Assembly (NCBI GenBank): GCA_020632995.1
Contig: JACKEN010000008.1
Location: 248,001-312,000, forward strand
Direction: 5' to 3'
Source of the DNA: Deltaproteobacteria bacterium
GTDB taxonomy: Bacteria; Myxococcota; Kuafuiibacteriia; Kuafuiibacteriales; Kuafuiibacteriaceae
DNA: 64,000 nucleotides
Numbering within the stretch: the first letter of the stretch is position 1; each line of letters begins with the position of its first letter. The notes below the pieces were generated by a model, which made no database searches, was not told the DNA's origin, and worked only from the letters and a program-made list of their open reading frames with translations. Below are positions 16,352 to 24,630 of the stretch, in pieces. A program made the position numbers and the translations under genes.

Positions 16352-17194
16352 GTGCCTGGCTGGTTGCAAGCGCTGCTGTTGGGGGTTGTGCAGGGGCTCA
16401 CCGAGTTCCTGCCCGTGTCGTCGTCGGGGCACCTGGTGCTCTCGCAGCTCCTCCTCGGCGACGAGTTCATGTTCGCCTCGGAGGCGGTGGCCTTCGACCT
16501 CGTGCTCCACGTGGGGACGCTCTTGCCGGTGCTCTACTTCTACCGGCAAGACCTCTTGCGCATCGTGCAAGGCACCTTCCGTGAGTCGCCCATCGGCTAC
16601 GAAGGCGGGATCATGGGCTGGCTCAAGGGCGACACCCACCGCTGGCTCGCCCTGTGCGTCATCGCCGCCACCCTCCCCACCGGCCTGATGGGGGTCGGCC
16701 TCAAGGACGTCTTCGAGTCGCTCTTTCACGACGCGCGGGCGGTGTGCGGGGCGCTCTTCTTCACCGGGTGCCTGCTCTTCTCGACCCGCTTCTTCGCCAA
16801 GGGCGAGGGGCAGCGCCGCAACCTGACCCTGGGCATCGCGCTCCTCATCGGCCTCGCCCAGGGCTTCGCCATCACCCCCGGCATCTCGCGCTCGGGCACC
16901 ACCATCGCGGTGGCGCTCCTGTTGGGCCTGGAGCGGGACCTCGCCGCCCGGTTCTCGTTCCTCCTGTCGATCCCCGCTATCCTGGGCGCGGTGGTGCTGG
17001 TGCTGAAGGACGGCGTGACCCTGCAGGGCGAGTCCATGGTGGCCCTCGGGGTGGGCTTCGTGGCCTCGATGCTGGTGGGCTACGCCGCCCTGTGGATGCT
17101 GGTGGCCCTGGTCAAGCGCGGGGGCATCCACAAGTTCGCCTATTACCTGTGGCCGGTGTCGGTGATCGGGTTCATCGCCTTCTCGGCCCACTGA
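16352..17194 (+). CDS. uppP: Undecaprenyl-diphosphatase UppP (BacA family)
   Basis: 280 residues from GTG 16352. The two active-site boxes are intact: QGLTEFLPVSSSGHLVL at residues 13-29 and PGISRSGTTIAVAL near 177, within about eight membrane spans. It dephosphorylates undecaprenyl diphosphate to recycle the lipid carrier for peptidoglycan and O-antigen synthesis, and confers bacitracin tolerance. The kinase gene begins 16 bp downstream, so the two are probably co-transcribed. One palindrome copy lies at 16546. Confidence 0.96.
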   Translation: MPGWLQALLLGVVQGLTEFLPVSSSGHLVLSQLLLGDEFMFASEAVAFDLVLHVGTLLPVLYFYRQDLLRIVQGTFRESPIGYEGGIMGWLKGDTHRWLALCVIAATLPTGLMGVGLKDVFESLFHDARAVCGALFFTGCLLFSTRFFAKGEGQRRNLTLGIALLIGLAQGFAITPGISRSGTTIAVALLLGLERDLAARFSFLLSIPAILGAVVLVLKDGVTLQGESMVALGVGFVASMLVGYAALWMLVALVKRGGIHKFAYYLWPVSVIGFIAFSAH

Positions 17195-17210
17195 GGTTAC
17201 ACTTCGAGGC

Positions 17211-18617
17211 CTGAAGGTCCGGTGCCACCAGTGTCGTCATGACTTCACGGCCCCGCCCGGGGCCCTGGAGGTGCGCTGCCCCGAGTGCGGGGCGCGGGTG
17301 ACCCTCACCGCCCTCGAGACCCGCCCGGTGCCGGCGGCGCCCAGGCTCCCCCTCGACGACGAGCAGCGCCTCCTGGGCCAGGTCCTGGGCGGCTACCGCC
17401 TCGACGGGGTCCTCGGGGGCGGGGGCATGGGCATCGTGTTCGAGGCCACCCGGGTGGCCGAAGGTCAGGGCCCCGAGCGGGCGGCGGTGAAGGTGCTGTC
17501 GCCCCTGTTCGCCCAGGATCCGGACTTCGTGGCCCGCTTTCGGCGCGAGGCCGACGCGCTGATCAAGCTCCGCCACCCGCACCTGATCGAGGTCTACGAG
17601 AAGGGCGAGCACGCGATGGCCGAGGGCCCGCCCGCCTACTACTTCGTGATGGAGCGCTTCGAGGGCGACGACCTGCGGCGCCGGCTCGGGCAAGGTGCCT
17701 TGCCGGTGCCCACCGCCCTCGCGATCATCCGGCAGGCGGCGGAGGGCCTCGCCTACGCCCACCAGCACGGCATCGTGCACCGGGACATCAAGCCGGCGAA
17801 CATCCTGGTGCGGGGCGATCCGGCCGCCGACGGCCTGGTGAAGGTGGTGGACTTCGGGGTGGCGCAGCTCGCCTCGCCCAACCAGACCCTGACGAGCCTC
17901 ACGCGATCGGATCTGATCCTCGGGACGCTCAACTACATGTCCCCCGAGCAGCGGGTCGACGCCTCCCGCATCGACCACCGGGCCGACATCTACGCCCTCG
18001 GCGTGGTGGCCTACGAGCTCTTGACCGGGAGCCTGCCCCTCGGCGCCTTCGAGCACCCGTCCGAGCTGCGGCCGGAGCTCCCCGCCGCGGTGGACACCGC
18101 GCTGATGGCCGCGCTCCGGCGCGACCCGGCCCAGCGCCCGGCAACCGTGATGGCGTTCGCGGAGCAGCTCCTCGTGACCCTCCGGGGCGCGGGGCCCCGC
18201 CGCTGGGTGTGGGGCGCTGTGGCGGCCGCCGCCCTGACCCTGGCCGGGGCGGGCGGGTGGATGCTCAACGCGCGCACCGTCGACACGAAGAAGACCGAGG
18301 GCAAGCTGGCTTACATCGACGAGCCCAAGGCCGAGCAGGCAGAGCAGGCGCCACCGGTGGTGGAGCAGGCGCAGGCCCAGAACGCGGCGCCGCAGGTCCC
18401 GGAGTGGAGCATCCCGCCCGAGGTGGACGCGCTGGCCGACGCGCTGCGGGCGGACCGCGAGTTCACCGAGAGCCAGGCGCGCGTCGCGGTGCCGACGAAG
18501 GGCACCACGGAGGCGAAGCCGCAGGTGACGCGGAAGACGAGCCCGGCGCCGAAGCTGAAGAGGAAGCAGGCCCTCAGCACCAAGGTCGCGCCGCTCGACG
18601 TGAAGTCGGCGAAGTAG
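17211..18617 (+). CDS. Membrane Ser/Thr protein kinase with N-terminal zinc ribbon
   Basis: If translated from CTG 17211 the protein begins L-K-V-R-C-H-Q-C, and with CPEC downstream forms a CxxC...CxxC zinc ribbon; a GTG at 17271 would cut it in half. The kinase is canonical: GGGGMG loop, AAVKVL lysine (K94), HRDIKPAN (H190-N197), DFG (D214) and YMSPEQR. A single membrane span lies at about 332-352, followed by a Lys/Ala-rich tail on the outside without a recognisable sensor domain. It should phosphorylate cytosolic partners in response to an unknown signal. The usual ATG/GTG/TTG is missing at the conserved start, so either a CTG start or a local sequence error is implied. Confidence 0.88.
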   Translation: MKVRCHQCRHDFTAPPGALEVRCPECGARVTLTALETRPVPAAPRLPLDDEQRLLGQVLGGYRLDGVLGGGGMGIVFEATRVAEGQGPERAAVKVLSPLFAQDPDFVARFRREADALIKLRHPHLIEVYEKGEHAMAEGPPAYYFVMERFEGDDLRRRLGQGALPVPTALAIIRQAAEGLAYAHQHGIVHRDIKPANILVRGDPAADGLVKVVDFGVAQLASPNQTLTSLTRSDLILGTLNYMSPEQRVDASRIDHRADIYALGVVAYELLTGSLPLGAFEHPSELRPELPAAVDTALMAALRRDPAQRPATVMAFAEQLLVTLRGAGPRRWVWGAVAAAALTLAGAGGWMLNARTVDTKKTEGKLAYIDEPKAEQAEQAPPVVEQAQAQNAAPQVPEWSIPPEVDALADALRADREFTESQARVAVPTKGTTEAKPQVTRKTSPAPKLKRKQALSTKVAPLDVKSAK

Positions 18618-18640
18618 CTGTCAACCTGGGTTGCGGACTA

Positions 18641-18916
18641 CTACAGCGAGCCCTTGAAGTTGGGGGCGGGCTTGAAGGCGATCGTCTTCGACGCGGCGAT
18701 CTTGATCTCTTCGCCGGTGCGCGGGTTGCGGCCCACGCGGGCCGCGCGCTTCCTCAGGGAGAAGGTGCCGAAGTTGGGATAGGAGAAGCGCTTCTCCTTC
18801 TTCACGGACTTCTGGATGAGGTCGAACACCTCGTCCACCACCTCGCCAAGCACCTTCTTGGACAGGTCCTTGCCGGAGCTCTTTTGCAGCTTCTCGATGA
18901 GCTCAGCCTTGGTCAT
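18641..18916 (-). CDS. hup: HU-family DNA-binding protein
   Basis: 91 residues from MTKAELIEKL (ATG 18916). The HU/IHF signature is complete: FGTFSLRKRAARVGRNPRTG at residues 46-65, followed by IKIAASKTIAFKPAPNFK. It bends and compacts DNA as a dimer in the nucleoid. A strong promoter sits directly upstream (next entry), placed so that the mRNA should start at or beside the ATG. Confidence 0.95.
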   Translation of the reverse strand: MTKAELIEKLQKSSGKDLSKKVLGEVVDEVFDLIQKSVKKEKRFSYPNFGTFSLRKRAARVGRNPRTGEEIKIAASKTIAFKPAPNFKGSL

Positions 18917-18923
18917 TCCGCGC

Positions 18924-18952
18924 AAACTAGGGCCGGCTCGGGGGACTGTCAA
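18924..18952 (-). promoter_or_regulatory. Promoter of hup, predicted leaderless
   Basis: On the minus strand TTGACA (18952-18947) and TAGTTT (18929-18924) are exactly 17 bp apart. The ATG of hup starts 7 nt after the -10 box, where transcription itself should begin, so the message would have no 5' leader. Confidence 0.7.
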
Positions 18953-20091
18953 TGTTCAGATGGGAGCGGATCGAGGTACTCGGCCGTCTCGCCGGAGTAG
19001 GTCCGGAACGTGGTGTACCGTCCCGTACGGCCGACGATCCACTCTGGCACGAGCGTGACCTTGCCCAGACCCCCGGGCACGTCCACGCAGAGCTGCGGCA
19101 CCATGAGCCCGCTGGAGTGGCCGCGCAGGCCGTCGATGATGGCGAGGCCGGTGGCGAGCGGGGTGCGGAAGTGCTCGATGCCCTCGGCCAGGTCGCACTG
19201 GTGCAGATAATACGGGGTTACGCGCATCGAGACGAGGCGGCGGTTCAGATCCCGAATGATCTCCACGTCGTCGTTGATCCCGCGGAGCAGCACGGACTGG
19301 TTGTAGACCACCACCCCGTGGTCCACGAGGCGCCGGCATGCCTCCGCCGCCCACACCGTGCACTCGCGTGGGTGGTTGAAGTGGGTCATCACGTAGACCG
19401 GGCCGTGGGCGGCCAGGAGCGCGGCCACGCGGTCCGTCACCCGCATCGGGCAGGTCACCGGCATGCGCGTGGCGAGCCGGATGATCTCGACGTGCTCGAT
19501 GCTCCGCAGCGTCCCCAGCACGTGCTCCAGCTGGTTGTCGCCCAGCATCAGCCCGTCGCCGCCCGAGACGATGACCTCCTTGATCTCGGGATGAGCGCGC
19601 ACGTACTCGAACGCCTCGGCCAGGAGGGCCCGCGACGACTGCCGCTCCACCCGGCCCACGATGCGACGCCGGGTGCAGAAGCGGCAGTATACGGGGCAGC
19701 GGTCGGTGGACAGGAGCAGGACCCGGTCCGGGTAGCGGTGCACCAGGTTGGGCACCACCTCGCGGGGCTCCTCCCCCAACGGGTCGGCGCGCTCGCCGAT
19801 GCGCACCACCGCCTCTTGGGGTCGGGGCACGAGCTGCTGGCGAATCGGGCAAGCTGGGTTGCGCGCGTCGGCCAACAGCGCGTAGTAGGGCGTCACCCCG
19901 AAGCGGAACAGCCCCCTGGTCTCGTCGAAGCCGCGGCGCTCCTCGTCGGTGAGCTCGAGGACCTGGCCCAGCGTCTCGGGGTCATCGATGCGGTGCTTGA
20001 CCTGCCAGCCCCACGACCAGAACTCGTCGTCGGGGACGTCGCGCCAGGGGCTTCGGGAGCGGTCGGGGTTGGGATTCGGTGCGATGGGCAT
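18949..20091 (-). CDS. kamA: KamA-family radical SAM protein (lysine 2,3-aminomutase-like)
   Basis: 380 residues. It opens with WSWGWQVKHRI as in lysine 2,3-aminomutases, has the radical SAM cluster site CPVYCRFCTRRR near residue 131, GGDGLMLGD near 175 and the PLP lysine in VPGGLGK near 340. It should convert L-lysine to beta-lysine or carry out the EpmB-type reaction on EF-P, but no epmA or efp is near, so the biological role is open. It begins 18 bp after the SPFH gene. Its C-terminus overlaps the hup promoter. Confidence 0.9.
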   Translation of the reverse strand: MPIAPNPNPDRSRSPWRDVPDDEFWSWGWQVKHRIDDPETLGQVLELTDEERRGFDETRGLFRFGVTPYYALLADARNPACPIRQQLVPRPQEAVVRIGERADPLGEEPREVVPNLVHRYPDRVLLLSTDRCPVYCRFCTRRRIVGRVERQSSRALLAEAFEYVRAHPEIKEVIVSGGDGLMLGDNQLEHVLGTLRSIEHVEIIRLATRMPVTCPMRVTDRVAALLAAHGPVYVMTHFNHPRECTVWAAEACRRLVDHGVVVYNQSVLLRGINDDVEIIRDLNRRLVSMRVTPYYLHQCDLAEGIEHFRTPLATGLAIIDGLRGHSSGLMVPQLCVDVPGGLGKVTLVPEWIVGRTGRYTTFRTYSGETAEYLDPLPSEH

Positions 20092-20109
20092 TCATGCGCG
20101 CCGCGCGCT

Positions 20110-20913
20110 TCAGACGTCGGCGCCCTCCACCTTGACCTTGGGGAGGGGCAGCTCCCCCGGCTCTGAGTTGAACTTCCGAATGCCCTCCAGCAGGTCGATG
20201 GGCACCGGGAAGAGGGTTGTGGAGTTGTTCTCCACCGCCACCTCCTGCAGGGTCTGCAGGTAGCGCAGGGTCATGGCGCCGGGGGAGCGGCCGATGACCT
20301 CGGCCGCCTCGCCCAGCTTGCCGGCGGCCTGCATCTCGCCCTCGGCCGCGATGATCTTGGCGCGGCGGTAGCGCTCCGCCTCGGCCTGGCGGGCCATGGC
20401 GCGCTGCATCTCTTGCGGCAGGTCCACGTGCTTCAGCTCCACGCTGGTCACCTTCACGCCCCACGGGTCGGTGTGCCGGTCGATGACCGTCTGGAGCTGC
20501 TGGTTGATGCGCTCGCGCTCGGCCAGGAGGTCATCCAGCTCCACCTGGCCGAGGATCGCCCGCAAGGTGGTCTGCGCATATTGGCTGGTCGCGTAGAGAT
20601 AGTTCTCGACGTTGAGCACCGCCTTGTCGGGGTGCACCACGCGGAAGTAGATCACCGCGTTCACCTTCACCGAGACGTTGTCGTGGGTGATGACGTCCTG
20701 GGGCGGGACGTCCCGCGCCACCACGCGCAGGTCGACCGTGAACATGCGGTCGATGGCGGGGATGATCCAGATGAGCCCCGGGCCCTTGGGGGTGCCGGTG
20801 TAGCTCCCCAGCCGGAGCACGACGCCGCGCTCGTACTCCTTGATCACACGGATGCCGCTGGCCACGAAGAGGCCAACGATGAAGAACACTACGGCGAGCG
20901 GGATGAGGTTCAC
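20110..20913 (-). CDS. SPFH/band-7 membrane protein, slipin type
   Basis: 267 residues. One N-terminal membrane span (IPLAVVFFIVGLFVASGI) is followed by the stomatin/slipin core: IKEYERGVVLRLG, PKGPGLIWIIPAIDRM and VDLRVVARDVPPQDVITHDN, then the helical stretch with AEAERYRRAKIIAAEGEMQA. Such proteins oligomerise on the inner membrane and organise lipid domains or proteases. A NfeD partner is often adjacent; none is seen here. It lies between HelD-like and KamA genes in the same orientation. Confidence 0.92.
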   Translation of the reverse strand: MNLIPLAVVFFIVGLFVASGIRVIKEYERGVVLRLGSYTGTPKGPGLIWIIPAIDRMFTVDLRVVARDVPPQDVITHDNVSVKVNAVIYFRVVHPDKAVLNVENYLYATSQYAQTTLRAILGQVELDDLLAERERINQQLQTVIDRHTDPWGVKVTSVELKHVDLPQEMQRAMARQAEAERYRRAKIIAAEGEMQAAGKLGEAAEVIGRSPGAMTLRYLQTLQEVAVENNSTTLFPVPIDLLEGIRKFNSEPGELPLPKVKVEGADV

Positions 20914-20970
20914 GGGTCAGACAAATACCCCTTAGGTGCGGGAGTCAACCCCACCGGGGGCCATGGGGCG

Positions 20971-23391
20971 CTACAGGAGGCTCTCGGGCAACAGGGGCGA
21001 GGGCTCGCCGACCGAGGTCACCCACAGCTGGTGCACCGCGCGGGTGGCCGCGATGTGCAGCAGGTGCCGGGCCTCCTTGGCCGCGGGGTAGGTGTTGCCG
21101 TTCACCTCCACCAGGATCACGTAGTCGTACTCGAGCCCCTTCACCTGGGTCACGTCCACCACGTCGATGCCGGGGGCGAAGCTGAACTCCTTGCCGTACA
21201 CCCGGCGCAAGGACGGCACCTCGGACTTCTTCAGGCCCTGGTAGTAGATGTCGGCCTGGGCCGAGTAGCGGGCCACCACCGCCACGTTCGCCTTCTTCTC
21301 TCGCAGCACGAGGGAGCGGAGCGACTCGCCCAAGAAGGCGATCGCCTCGCCCGAGGAGCCGAAGGTGAACTGCTCCACCGGGGCGCCGGCCCGCGGCACC
21401 ACCGGCGCGTCGGGGTCGGCGAGGGGGCCGAGGACGTGGCGGGAGAAGCCCACGATCTCTTGAGTGGAACGGTAGCTGATCTTGAGCTGGTCGATCTTCA
21501 CCCCGGTGACGCCGACGTCCTCCAGCATCGAGTCCCAGGTGTCGAAGCCGTTGTCGAAGATCAGCTTCTGGGCGGTGTCACCGGCCAGGGTCATGCTCTC
21601 GCGCTTGGTGAGCGCGCCTCGGAGCACCCCGATGTCGGTGGGCGACAGATCTTGCGCCTCGTCCACGATGACGTGCTCGTAGGTCACCGTCTTGCCGGTG
21701 CCCGCGATCGGCAGGCCGCCGTACTTGAGCTGGGTGAGCTTCAGGAGCAGGGCGTCGTCGTGCTCGTCGAGGCGCCCGAAGGGGAGGTCCTCGTCCAGGC
21801 TGCGCCCGTCCACCCCGACGCCCATGTTCTCGAGCTCGTCGTCGCCGCCGTCCTCGCTGGAGTCCTCGTCGCGCGCGCTGCTGCGGGCGTCCTCGTCCTC
21901 CTCGTGGCGGTCGTCGGCCTGCATGCCGACCCACCGCACCAGCTCCTCGACCTCGTCCGCGCTGGCTGGGTTCCGCGCGTCGCTCATCAGCGCCTCGAGC
22001 CGGCTGCGATCGGTGAGGAGGTCGGCCCAGGTGGCGAACACGTCGCCCGCCGCGGAGCGGGCGCGCCGCAGGACGCCTTGCATCGCGGCGCGATCCCGGT
22101 CGCCGATGCCGGCCCGGGCCGCCGCGCCGGAGTCCAGCCACTTGCCCATCTCGCGGACCCGCGGCAGCAGGGCGAGGCGCGACAGGCCCTGCCACTTCAC
22201 CTTCACCGCGTTCTTCGCCTTGGGGTTGGCCTTGGCCTCGAGATCGTCGCCGACCCGCATGGCCTCCTCGTCCACCCCGCGCTCCAACAGGTGCAGGATG
22301 CCGGGGTGCTTCTTCAGGCGCGCCACCGCGGCGGGGACGTCGGTCGCGTAGGGCTGCTTGAGCTCGGGCAGGACCTTCTTACGGGTCTTGTGCATCCAGT
22401 CCTGCAGCGTGACCACCGGGGTCCCGGCCACGTCGAGGGACGGCAGCACCCGCGAGATGTACTCGGTGAGCGGCTCGCTCTTCACCACCACCGCCATCTT
22501 CTTGGGGGTGAAGACGGAGGGGTTGTCGAAGTGCAGGTAGGCCGCGCGGTGCAGCGCGACAGTCGTCTTGCCGGAGCCGGCGCCGCCCTGGAGGATCACG
22601 ATGCCGCTGTCGGGCTGGGTGATGAGCTCGAACTGCTTCGGGTCGATGAGGGCTGTGATCTCCTTGAGGTGCTTGTCCTCGCGGAGGTCCTCGTCGCCCA
22701 CCACCCCGAGGGTGCCGGGTGCGAACTTCACCGGCGCGTCCATGGACGACGGCGGCCGCACCGCCGCCCCCGCGCCGCCGGAGAGCATCGGCTTCTGGTC
22801 CACCGGGATGTGGACCCACTCCCCGTTCCCGCGCCGCGCCACGATGCCGCCGAGCCAGGTCACGCGCCGCAGCTCGCCGTTGACGATGCTGACGGTGCGG
22901 CGGGCCTCGACCACGCCGGAGACCGGGCGCCCGCCGAAGGACTCGTCGTAGTCGTCGCCCTCCTCGTAGCAGTAGTAGATGCGGCTCACCGGCGCGTTGC
23001 GCCAGTCGACGATCGCCACCTCGCTGCCTGGCTTCACGAAGCCGCGGTTGCCGACGAGCACGTCGCGGACCTTCTTGCCGTCGTTCAGCTTGAGGTGCCC
23101 GAAGTAAGGGCAGTTGACGTCGACCGGGAGGCTCTTGCCCTTGCCGTTGGCCGCCCCGAGGGCCTGCATGCGGTACATCTCGGCCACGAGCGGGGCCACG
23201 TCCTCGAGCCGCGCCTCCGCGATCTGATCGCGCAGGGCCAACAGGTCCTGGTCGTACTGGCCCGCCGCCTCGCGCTCCAGCTCGTCCTGGGCCAGCTGCT
23301 TCTGCACCTTGGCCAGCAGGCCCAGCTCCTCCTCGATGATGGCCGCCTCGGGAGAGCGGGGGTCGACCGCGTGTAGGGCAACGTCTCGCAT
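20971..23391 (-). CDS. HelD-like superfamily I helicase / RNA polymerase recycling ATPase
   Basis: 806 residues. A coiled-coil N-terminus (EEELGLLAKVQKQLAQDELE) precedes the split helicase: Walker A GGAGSGKTTVALHRAAYL near residue 270, Walker B VIVDEAQDLSPTDIG near 570, a motif III-like LAGDTAQK, and the C-terminal VKGLEYDYVILVEVNG and AATRAVHQLWV. This fits the HelD/UvrD branch, which removes RNA polymerase from DNA. The central acidic stretch (DDRHEEDEDARSSARDEDS) is unusually long and unstructured. It starts 3 bp after the M23 peptidase stop. Confidence 0.88.
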   Translation of the reverse strand: MRDVALHAVDPRSPEAAIIEEELGLLAKVQKQLAQDELEREAAGQYDQDLLALRDQIAEARLEDVAPLVAEMYRMQALGAANGKGKSLPVDVNCPYFGHLKLNDGKKVRDVLVGNRGFVKPGSEVAIVDWRNAPVSRIYYCYEEGDDYDESFGGRPVSGVVEARRTVSIVNGELRRVTWLGGIVARRGNGEWVHIPVDQKPMLSGGAGAAVRPPSSMDAPVKFAPGTLGVVGDEDLREDKHLKEITALIDPKQFELITQPDSGIVILQGGAGSGKTTVALHRAAYLHFDNPSVFTPKKMAVVVKSEPLTEYISRVLPSLDVAGTPVVTLQDWMHKTRKKVLPELKQPYATDVPAAVARLKKHPGILHLLERGVDEEAMRVGDDLEAKANPKAKNAVKVKWQGLSRLALLPRVREMGKWLDSGAAARAGIGDRDRAAMQGVLRRARSAAGDVFATWADLLTDRSRLEALMSDARNPASADEVEELVRWVGMQADDRHEEDEDARSSARDEDSSEDGGDDELENMGVGVDGRSLDEDLPFGRLDEHDDALLLKLTQLKYGGLPIAGTGKTVTYEHVIVDEAQDLSPTDIGVLRGALTKRESMTLAGDTAQKLIFDNGFDTWDSMLEDVGVTGVKIDQLKISYRSTQEIVGFSRHVLGPLADPDAPVVPRAGAPVEQFTFGSSGEAIAFLGESLRSLVLREKKANVAVVARYSAQADIYYQGLKKSEVPSLRRVYGKEFSFAPGIDVVDVTQVKGLEYDYVILVEVNGNTYPAAKEARHLLHIAATRAVHQLWVTSVGEPSPLLPESLL

Positions 23392-23394
23392 GGC

Positions 23395-24417
23395 TCAGAT
23401 GGATCCCGCGCGCATATCGTGAAAGCGCGCCAACGCCGCCTTCGCGGCGTCGAGGTCCTCGGGCGACAGCCGTCGGCGCCGAGTCTGGTGAACGCGGAAC
23501 GGGTCCAGGACCTTCCCGCCGCGCTCGAGTTGGTAGTGCAGGTGGGGCGCGGTGCTGCGCCCGGTGTTGCCGGAGCGGGCCAGGACCTGGCCGCGCTTCA
23601 CCCGCGACCCCGCCCGCACCGCCCCCTCGATCTTGTCGAGGTGGAGCAGGAAGGCCTGCGTCCCGCTCTTCGTGTCGTGCAGCTCGAGGCAGTTTCCGTT
23701 GCGGCGGGTCGACCAGTTCCGGCGCGCCACCACCCCGTCGAAGGGCGCGCGCACCGGGGTCCCCACCGGCGCTTTGAAGTCGACCCCTCGGTGGCCCCGA
23801 CCGTCCCGGAGGAGCGAGGTGACCTGCTCGTAGCCGTCGATCGGGCTCGCGACGAGGCGCAGCTCGACCTCCTCGCCGTTGGCGTCGTACCAGCGGGCGA
23901 AGGCGTCGCCGGCCGCCTTGAAGCGCACCGCGCTCAGCGTCGCCCCGAGCTTCTCGGAGGTGAACCAGAGGGCGTGGGCCACCGGCTCCGCCCCGTCGTC
24001 GGGCACCTCGTACACCACGTCGAGCGCGTCGTCTCGGCGGAGGTCGCGGCGCACGTCGATCCACCACACCAGCACCCGCTTCACCACCTGGGAGAGGCGG
24101 GGGCCCACGTCGGGGTCGGTGGCGGCGACCAGCGCCCCCTCCAGGGACGACTCGATGCGCACCCGGGCCACCTGGGGGCCGGGCGGCGGCGCGTGGCGGT
24201 CGGGGAGGGCGCGGATGGTGGCCTGGGGCGGCGGCGCGACCAGCGGCACCTCGAGGTCGGCCTCGTCGGCTCCGGCGGTGGCGACGGTGGCGGTGGCGGT
24301 GGCGATGTGCGCGGCCGGTGCAGCCGACTCGGCCACCTCGTCGCCTCCGCGGCAGCCGACCGCCAGGACCCAAGTGAGGGCCGCGAGCCCCGCCCAACCT
24401 GTTGCTCTCGACCCCAT
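23395..24417 (-). CDS. M23 (LytM/LasA) peptidase lipoprotein
   Basis: 340 residues from ATG 24417. Signal peptide with lipobox L-A-V-G-C near residue 22, Ala/Thr-rich linker, an N-terminal domain (SQVVKRVLVWWIDVRRDLRR...DVVYEV) and the zinc peptidase: HRGVDFKAPVGTPV near 235, FLLHLDKI, and HLHYQLERGG near 295 (H-x-H). All four metal ligands of a LytM endopeptidase appear present, so it probably cuts peptidoglycan cross-links or acts as an activator of amidases. It leads the M23-HelD-SPFH-KamA run. Confidence 0.92.
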   Translation of the reverse strand: MGSRATGWAGLAALTWVLAVGCRGGDEVAESAAPAAHIATATATVATAGADEADLEVPLVAPPPQATIRALPDRHAPPPGPQVARVRIESSLEGALVAATDPDVGPRLSQVVKRVLVWWIDVRRDLRRDDALDVVYEVPDDGAEPVAHALWFTSEKLGATLSAVRFKAAGDAFARWYDANGEEVELRLVASPIDGYEQVTSLLRDGRGHRGVDFKAPVGTPVRAPFDGVVARRNWSTRRNGNCLELHDTKSGTQAFLLHLDKIEGAVRAGSRVKRGQVLARSGNTGRSTAPHLHYQLERGGKVLDPFRVHQTRRRRLSPEDLDAAKAALARFHDMRAGSI

Positions 24418-24630
24418 GGACAAGCGCAATCCGGCACCCTGCCTCGCCCGATCCCCGGCCGCAACCCCGAAGGGCGACCCGCGCGTCGTTGTCGCAGGCC
24501 CCCGCCCTGGGAAACCCACGCCGGGCCGGCGGCCCGTCACGCCGGTGTCACACCTGGCGCCCCCCGCGCCATGCCCCCGCCGGCCCCCGCCCCCGGTGCG
24601 CCCGGGGCCGGATCTGTGTAGCGTCCCGCC
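24418..24630. promoter_or_regulatory. Divergent intergenic region M23 / GspE-like
   Basis: 213 bp of very GC-rich DNA without a plausible gene. On the plus strand an extended -10-like TGTGTAGCGT ends six bases before ATG 24631, so the GspE-like message may be leaderless; no clear -35 is visible. Confidence 0.3.

Noticed and set aside
20413..23376. A 987-codon plus-strand frame across SPFH and HelD genes
   Set aside because: It is antisense to two well-conserved genes and shows only His/Val/Leu-rich shadow composition.
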